Shown here: in pieces, positions 5,828-8,938 of the stretch
Position numbering within the stretch: position 1 is the stretch's first letter
Layout: every line of letters begins with the position of its first letter
Assembly (NCBI RefSeq): GCF_030523985.1
Contig: NZ_JAUNHK010000103.1
Span: 1 to 8,938 of the forward strand
DNA from: Deinococcus sp.
GTDB lineage: Bacteria; Deinococcota; Deinococci; Deinococcales; Deinococcaceae
Reading direction: 5' to 3'
DNA: 8,938 bases
Position numbers and translations under genes: made by a program
Notes under the pieces: generated by a model
Told to the model about the DNA's origin: nothing
The model's input: only the letters and a program-made list of their open reading frames with translations
The model's database searches: none

Positions 5828-8089
5828 TCAGGGCAAGGGCCAGCGGATGGTGCCGTTCTGGTCGGTGCGCCAGACCCGCGCCCGCGCCGCCGCGATGCGG
5901 TCGAGGACCGCCTGGGTCGGGTGGCCGTAAGTATTGCGCCCCACGCTGATGACGACATCTTCAGGCGTGGTCTGGGCCAGCAGCGCCGCGCCCGTGCTGT
6001 AGCGGCTGCCGTGGTGCGCGGCCTTGAGCAAGGTCAGGTCGCCGGGGTGAATGAAATTCTCGGTGGGGTCGGGCAGGTCGCCCAGCAGCGCGGCGGCGAA
6101 AGGCCCGCTTTCGAGCCGCAGCGCCACCGAATTTTCGTTGTCCTCGGTGGACCAGAATCTTCCGAGAGGCCACAGGGCCGTCACCTTCACCCCGCCCGCG
6201 CTGATCTGGTCGCCGCGCCGGAGTTCGCGCACGCGTACTCCCTTTTCCTGCGCCGCCGCCAGTACCGCGTCCAGCACCGGGTCGCCTTTCTTCAGATGAC
6301 CGACCCACAATTCGCCCACAGGCAGTTCCCGCAGCACACTGCTCAGCCCCTCAATGTGGTCGGTGTCGGCATGGGTCGCCACCACCACGTCCAGCTTGCG
6401 AACGCCCAGTGCCCGCAGGGCAGGCAGCACCGTTCCTTTGCCCACGTCGTAGTCGCTGCCCACCGAGCCGCCGCCGTCCACTAGCATGGTCAGGCCCGGC
6501 ACGCGCAGCAGCGTCGAGTCGCCCTGGCCCACGTCCAGAAACACCAGTTCACGCGGCGGGCGAAGCTGGCCCGGCAGCCAGCTCAAGAGGGCGCAGGCCA
6601 GCGCCAGCGTAAGTGCCCACTGCCCCCGCAGCCGTCCCAGCAGCCAGGCCACCGCGCCCGCTGCCGCCACCCCGTAGGCGACAAAGCCACCTGCGCTGAG
6701 GTTGCCCCAGGTCAGCACCGGGGCGCTGCCGAAGGTCTGGGCCACCCACAGCAGCGCCGAGGCCAGCGGCGCCGTCGCCCAGTTGACCAGCCACCCGGCA
6801 GGGCCGAGCAGACCCGCCAGAAAGCCGAGCGGTACCAGGGCGACCATAATGGGCGCGGCGAGCAGGTTGGCGGGCAGCCCCACCAGCGGCAACTGCCCGA
6901 AGGTGTGGGCGATGACGGGCAGAGTGGCGAGTTCGGCCAGGACGGTGGCCGAGAGCGCCAGCCGCAGCCACTGGGGCCAGCCCGCCGGAAGCCGCTGCGC
7001 CAGCCTGACCGACAGCAGCAACCCCAGAACCGCCAGAAACGAGAGTTGAAATCCCACGTCCAGCAGCCACATGGGAAACAGCAGCAAACAGGCCGCCGCC
7101 GCCAGCGCGACCACGCCCAGCGCGTCGAGTTTGCCGCGCCCCACGCTGAGGGCCAGCAGCGCCACCCCGCCCATCAGCACGGCGCGGGTGATGCTGGGTG
7201 ACAGCCCGACCAGCAGCAGCAGATAGACGGGCAGCAGCGCCAGCGGCAGCCCGTAGCGCCAGCCGGGACGCGCCCCCAGCAGGCCCAGCAGGGCGATGAG
7301 GGTTCCGGTCAGCAGAGCGACGTTTTGCCCGCTGAGGGCCATCAGGTGGGCCAGGCCCGCGCGGGTAAAGGCGTCGCGCACCGAAAAGCCCTCGTCGAAG
7401 GTTTCGCGCCCGATGTCACCGCGTTCGCCCAGTTCCACCGCCGTCATCAGCGCGGCGAGGCGTGGCGACAGGCCCGCGCTCAGGCCCCGGCGAAACCAGC
7501 CGCGCAGCCCCTGCTCGGGCTCGAATTCCTTCACGGTGGCCCGCACCAGCACGGCCTTGGGCGTCGGCAGCAGCAGGCCGCCCTGCGAACGCAGCCACGC
7601 CGCCTGGTCGAAGCCGCCGGGGGTGCGCCGCCCCTCAGGGCGAATCAGACGGCCCGATACTGCCAGCTCGCCCGGCCCCTGCGTCGGCTTGGGGGCCAAG
7701 GCTACCCGCGCACGGGGGTCGTCCAGCGTCAGGAATTGCCCGTCCCAGTGGCCCCGCAACGTGACCAGTCCACCCACCCAGGGCGCAATTCGGTCAGGTT
7801 CCCGCGCCTGCATCTGCGCCGCGCCGTAGCCCAGGCCGCCGCCCAGCAGGGCCAGCACGGCCAGCAGCGGGCGGGCGTCCAGCACAGGCACAATGGCCGC
7901 GACCAGCAGCGCCGCCCAGCCCCAGGGCAGCCCCAACGACAGCAAAATGCCCCCGACGATGCCCAGGGCCAGGGGAACGGGCCACGCCAGCCGCCCACCT
8001 GGGGCACGTTTTTCCGGCCTTTTCTGCGAGGTCGGGGCCGGATTTTCCAGAATTTCACCCGTGCGTGGGTCGTAACTGGGCAGGGTCAT
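5828..8089 (-). CDS. comEC: ComEC/Rec2 DNA uptake channel with metallo-beta-lactamase-like domain
   Basis: ComEC is the inner-membrane channel of natural transformation; it brings single-stranded DNA into the cytoplasm. The protein has 753 residues. Two to three hydrophobic segments (about 34-90) precede a soluble OB-like region (about 105-170, DUF4131 type). The Competence domain follows from about 205 to 480, with [13 protein letters not shown] (248-260), [11 protein letters not shown] (297-307) and [16 protein letters not shown] (342-357), and many membrane helices. The C-terminal domain (about 513-753) has the metallo-beta-lactamase fold: [13 protein letters not shown] (516-528), the metal motif THADTDH (572-578), NENSVALRL (651-659), LLGD (668-671), AHHGS (691-695) and GHP (722-724). 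These are the residues expected for a working nuclease-type site, which may degrade the non-transported strand. The ATG lies 10 nt after the comEA stop. GAGG overlapping that stop (TGAGGACGCGGGGATG) is a likely ribosome-binding site, so this start is not leaderless. It forms an operon with comEA. Confidence 0.97.
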   Translation of the reverse strand: MTLPSYDPRTGEILENPAPTSQKRPEKRAPGGRLAWPVPLALGIVGGILLSLGLPWGWAALLVAAIVPVLDARPLLAVLALLGGGLGYGAAQMQAREPDRIAPWVGGLVTLRGHWDGQFLTLDDPRARVALAPKPTQGPGELAVSGRLIRPEGRRTPGGFDQAAWLRSQGGLLLPTPKAVLVRATVKEFEPEQGLRGWFRRGLSAGLSPRLAALMTAVELGERGDIGRETFDEGFSVRDAFTRAGLAHLMALSGQNVALLTGTLIALLGLLGARPGWRYGLPLALLPVYLLLLVGLSPSITRAVLMGGVALLALSVGRGKLDALGVVALAAAACLLLFPMWLLDVGFQLSFLAVLGLLLSVRLAQRLPAGWPQWLRLALSATVLAELATLPVIAHTFGQLPLVGLPANLLAAPIMVALVPLGFLAGLLGPAGWLVNWATAPLASALLWVAQTFGSAPVLTWGNLSAGGFVAYGVAAAGAVAWLLGRLRGQWALTLALACALLSWLPGQLRPPRELVFLDVGQGDSTLLRVPGLTMLVDGGGSVGSDYDVGKGTVLPALRALGVRKLDVVVATHADTDHIEGLSSVLRELPVGELWVGHLKKGDPVLDAVLAAAQEKGVRVRELRRGDQISAGGVKVTALWPLGRFWSTEDNENSVALRLESGPFAAALLGDLPDPTENFIHPGDLTLLKAAHHGSRYSTGAALLAQTTPEDVVISVGRNTYGHPTQAVLDRIAAARARVWRTDQNGTIRWPLP

Positions 8090-8099
8090 CCCCGCGTCC

Positions 8100-8480
8100 T
8101 CACCAGGTCACCAGGGGCGTCAGCTCGCGCAGGGTGGCCTCGCCCACGCCCTTGACGTTGTCGAGGTCGGCGAGTGAGCGATAAGGCCGCCCAGCGATGA
8201 TTTTTTGGGCCAGGGCGGGGCCGACTTTGGGCAGGGCCTCAAGTTGCTCCTGAGTCGCCGTATTCAAGTTGACGCGCCCGCTGATCAGCGGTGTCACGCT
8301 GGCGGTGGTCGGATAGGTGGGCGGTTCGGTGTGGGCTGGGGTCTGTACTGGGGGCAGGGCGGCGCGGGTCACGGCAGGCACCTGCGGGCGTGGAGCGACC
8401 ACTGGGCCGAGGGTCAGACCGCCGACCAGAAGCGTGCCGGACGCGAGGGCGGCCAGCCAAACTCTGTCGTTTGGGGACAT
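8100..8480 (-). CDS. comEA: ComEA helix-hairpin-helix DNA receptor
   Basis: ComEA binds double-stranded DNA on the outside of the inner membrane and hands it to ComEC. This is a short 126-residue version. A hydrophobic N-terminal anchor covers about residues 7-25. A Pro/Thr/Ala-rich flexible linker follows (about 29-66), and then a DNA-binding domain with two helix-hairpin-helix motifs starting [20 protein letters not shown] (70-89). The first hairpin is [13 protein letters not shown] (83-95) and the second [12 protein letters not shown] (109-120). It lacks the longer linker and oligomerisation region found in Bacillus ComEA. The ATG at 8480 has no Shine-Dalgarno site. TAGCCT lies 5 nt upstream on the minus strand, so leaderless start is likely here too. 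It is the first gene of the comEA-comEC operon. Confidence 0.95.
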   Translation of the reverse strand: MSPNDRVWLAALASGTLLVGGLTLGPVVAPRPQVPAVTRAALPPVQTPAHTEPPTYPTTASVTPLISGRVNLNTATQEQLEALPKVGPALAQKIIAGRPYRSLADLDNVKGVGEATLRELTPLVTW

Positions 8481-8485
8481 AGCGC

Positions 8486-8491
8486 AGGCTA
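8486..8491 (-). promoter_or_regulatory. Possible -10 element of comEA
   Basis: TAGCCT on the minus strand is followed by GCGCT and then the comEA ATG. The gap is 5 nt, a little short. TGTATTAG just upstream (8496 down to 8489) is an alternative extended -10. There is no Shine-Dalgarno site, so either choice gives a very short leader or none. Confidence 0.4.
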
Positions 8492-8533
8492 ATACATTTT
8501 GCCAGGGCGCAGAAAGTGCTGGGAAAGACAGCC

Positions 8534-8706
8534 AGCCGGGACGCTGCTGGCGTTCTGGAGGGTGTCCCGGCTTACCCCCTCTTCCTCAATCAACTACCCC
8601 CACGCTGGGGCTCTGCATTCAGAAGAGGGAAAGACGGGGGAAAGAACATAGTGCCTTTCTTACTTTTTCTGTCGGCCAATGACACCCTCAGTCCCCTTAT
8701 TGGGGG
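8534..8706 (+). other. Dense inverted-repeat cluster upstream of comEA, candidate structured RNA
   Basis: This gene-free stretch holds several hairpins in a row. A: 8534-8545 with 8561-8572, 12 bp with two G·U pairs. B: CCCTCTTC (8577-8584) with GAAGAGGG (8622-8629), enclosing an inner stem CCCCA/TGGGG (8598-8602 and 8606-8610). C: GAAAG (8640-8644) with CTTTC (8655-8659), followed by five T residues (8664-8668), which resembles an intrinsic terminator. D: CCCC (8693-8696) with GGGG (8702-8705). The G·U pairs in A and the T-run after C both fit a plus-strand RNA. A possible plus-strand promoter is TTGGGG (8471-8476), a 16-bp spacer and TACATT (8493-8498). I recognise no known RNA family. It could also be the leader of comEA or an old repeat element. 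Confidence 0.35.
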
Positions 8707-8826
8707 ATTGAAAACGCAACAGTCTCAATCTGCCAAAGCGCCAGAACTGCACTCGGCTGATGGCTCACCTAAACTGGTCTCAATGGAAATTTGTGCACCA
8801 GGCGTGACTTTTCCCTCATGAGATTG

Positions 8827-8857
8827 TTTCTCGGGCTTAATGAGAGCCTGAAATTTT
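8827..8857 (+). terminator. Weak terminator-like hairpin
   Basis: TTTC (8827-8830) pairs with GAAA (8850-8853), and GGCT (8834-8837) with AGCC (8845-8848), around a 7-nt loop. Four T residues follow on the plus strand (8854-8857). It would end a plus-strand transcript, but no convincing plus-strand gene precedes it. Confidence 0.25.
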
Positions 8858-8938
8858 CTACAGGCGGGGTCTATATGTCTCCTAGAGACTTAAGGAATGT
8901 GGGCAAGTGAGATTCCGGTTATTCCGTTGCACCTAGTA

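Larger units (their letters stand above)
8481..8938. other. 458-nt AT-rich region without a convincing gene
   Basis: Two 60-nt samples counted by hand (8641-8700 and 8821-8880) are each about 43 percent GC, far below the flanking genes. Apart from the hairpin cluster and the weak terminator-like element, it contains a small palindrome, GTCTC-CTA-GAGAC (8877-8889), and one CRISPR-repeat-like segment (8680-8715). The longest open frame (8516-8821, plus) uses codons rare in the neighbouring genes and is not called. The region probably separates comEA from a gene beyond the right edge, and may be of foreign or mobile-element origin. Confidence 0.6.

Noticed and set aside
4725..5930. 401-codon plus-strand frame opposite the SIS-like gene
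   Set aside because: Its composition (Gly, Arg, Gln, His-rich) is that of a shadow frame, and it covers the promoter and both ends of genes on the other strand.
8671..8820. CRISPR array
   Set aside because: Only one repeat-like unit was found. No second copy follows at spacer distance and no cas gene is in the window.
8516..8821. 101-codon plus-strand frame in the AT-rich region, followed by a terminator-like hairpin
   Set aside because: It uses AGA, ATA, TTA and CTA codons unlike the neighbouring genes, has no promoter or ribosome site fitting its GTG, no known motif, and overlaps the inverted-repeat cluster.
8900..8938. tRNA-like T-loop (GGTTATTCC) near the right edge
   Set aside because: The loop lacks the GGTTCRA pattern, and no acceptor, D or anticodon stems could be matched.

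Overview
The window is GC-rich bacterial DNA that I read as Deinococcus, probably D. radiodurans or a close relative. Three things point there: very high GC at third codon positions, a comEA-comEC competence pair, and several genes preceded by a TA-N-N-C-T hexamer 5 to 7 nt before the start codon with no Shine-Dalgarno sequence, which is the layout of leaderless Deinococcus transcripts. From memory, D. radiodurans has glgB, msrA, comEC and comEA close together in the DR1848 to DR1855 range. I could not check this.

Layout, left to right. (1) At 1-352 on the minus strand lies a PadR-type repressor gene with a palindromic operator over its own promoter. Its stop overlaps the ATG of a further gene that runs off the left edge. 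(2) At 353-2873 on the minus strand lies glgB (glycogen branching enzyme), followed through a 4-nt TTGA overlap by a small membrane protein gene and then a hairpin. (3) At 2862-3104 lies a divergent control region with a perfect 17-bp palindrome. (4) At 3105-3895 on the plus strand lies msrA, followed through a GTGA overlap by a 55-residue reading frame. That frame continues past an in-frame TAG for 20 more coding-like codons. (5) At 3902-4657 on the minus strand lies a compact soluble Ser/Thr kinase, convergent with group 4. (6) At 4821-8480 on the minus strand lie comEA, comEC and a gene for a degenerate sugar-phosphate-isomerase-like (SIS/PGI) protein. (7) At 8481-8938 there is no convincing gene. 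The DNA there is markedly AT-richer and contains a dense cluster of inverted repeats.

How the genes work together. ComEA binds incoming DNA outside the inner membrane and ComEC passes one strand through it. The SIS-like gene lies 32 nt behind comEC but seems to have its own leaderless promoter. GlgB makes the alpha-1,6 branches of glycogen. MsrA repairs oxidised methionine, which fits an oxidation-resistant organism. The kinase has no membrane or sensor domain and its target cannot be told from the sequence.

The items most worth a second look are the in-frame TAG behind msrA, the degenerate SIS protein beside the competence genes, the kinase with DYD in place of DFG, and the structured AT-rich segment upstream of comEA. 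No CRISPR array, complete insertion sequence, tRNA or rRNA was found.
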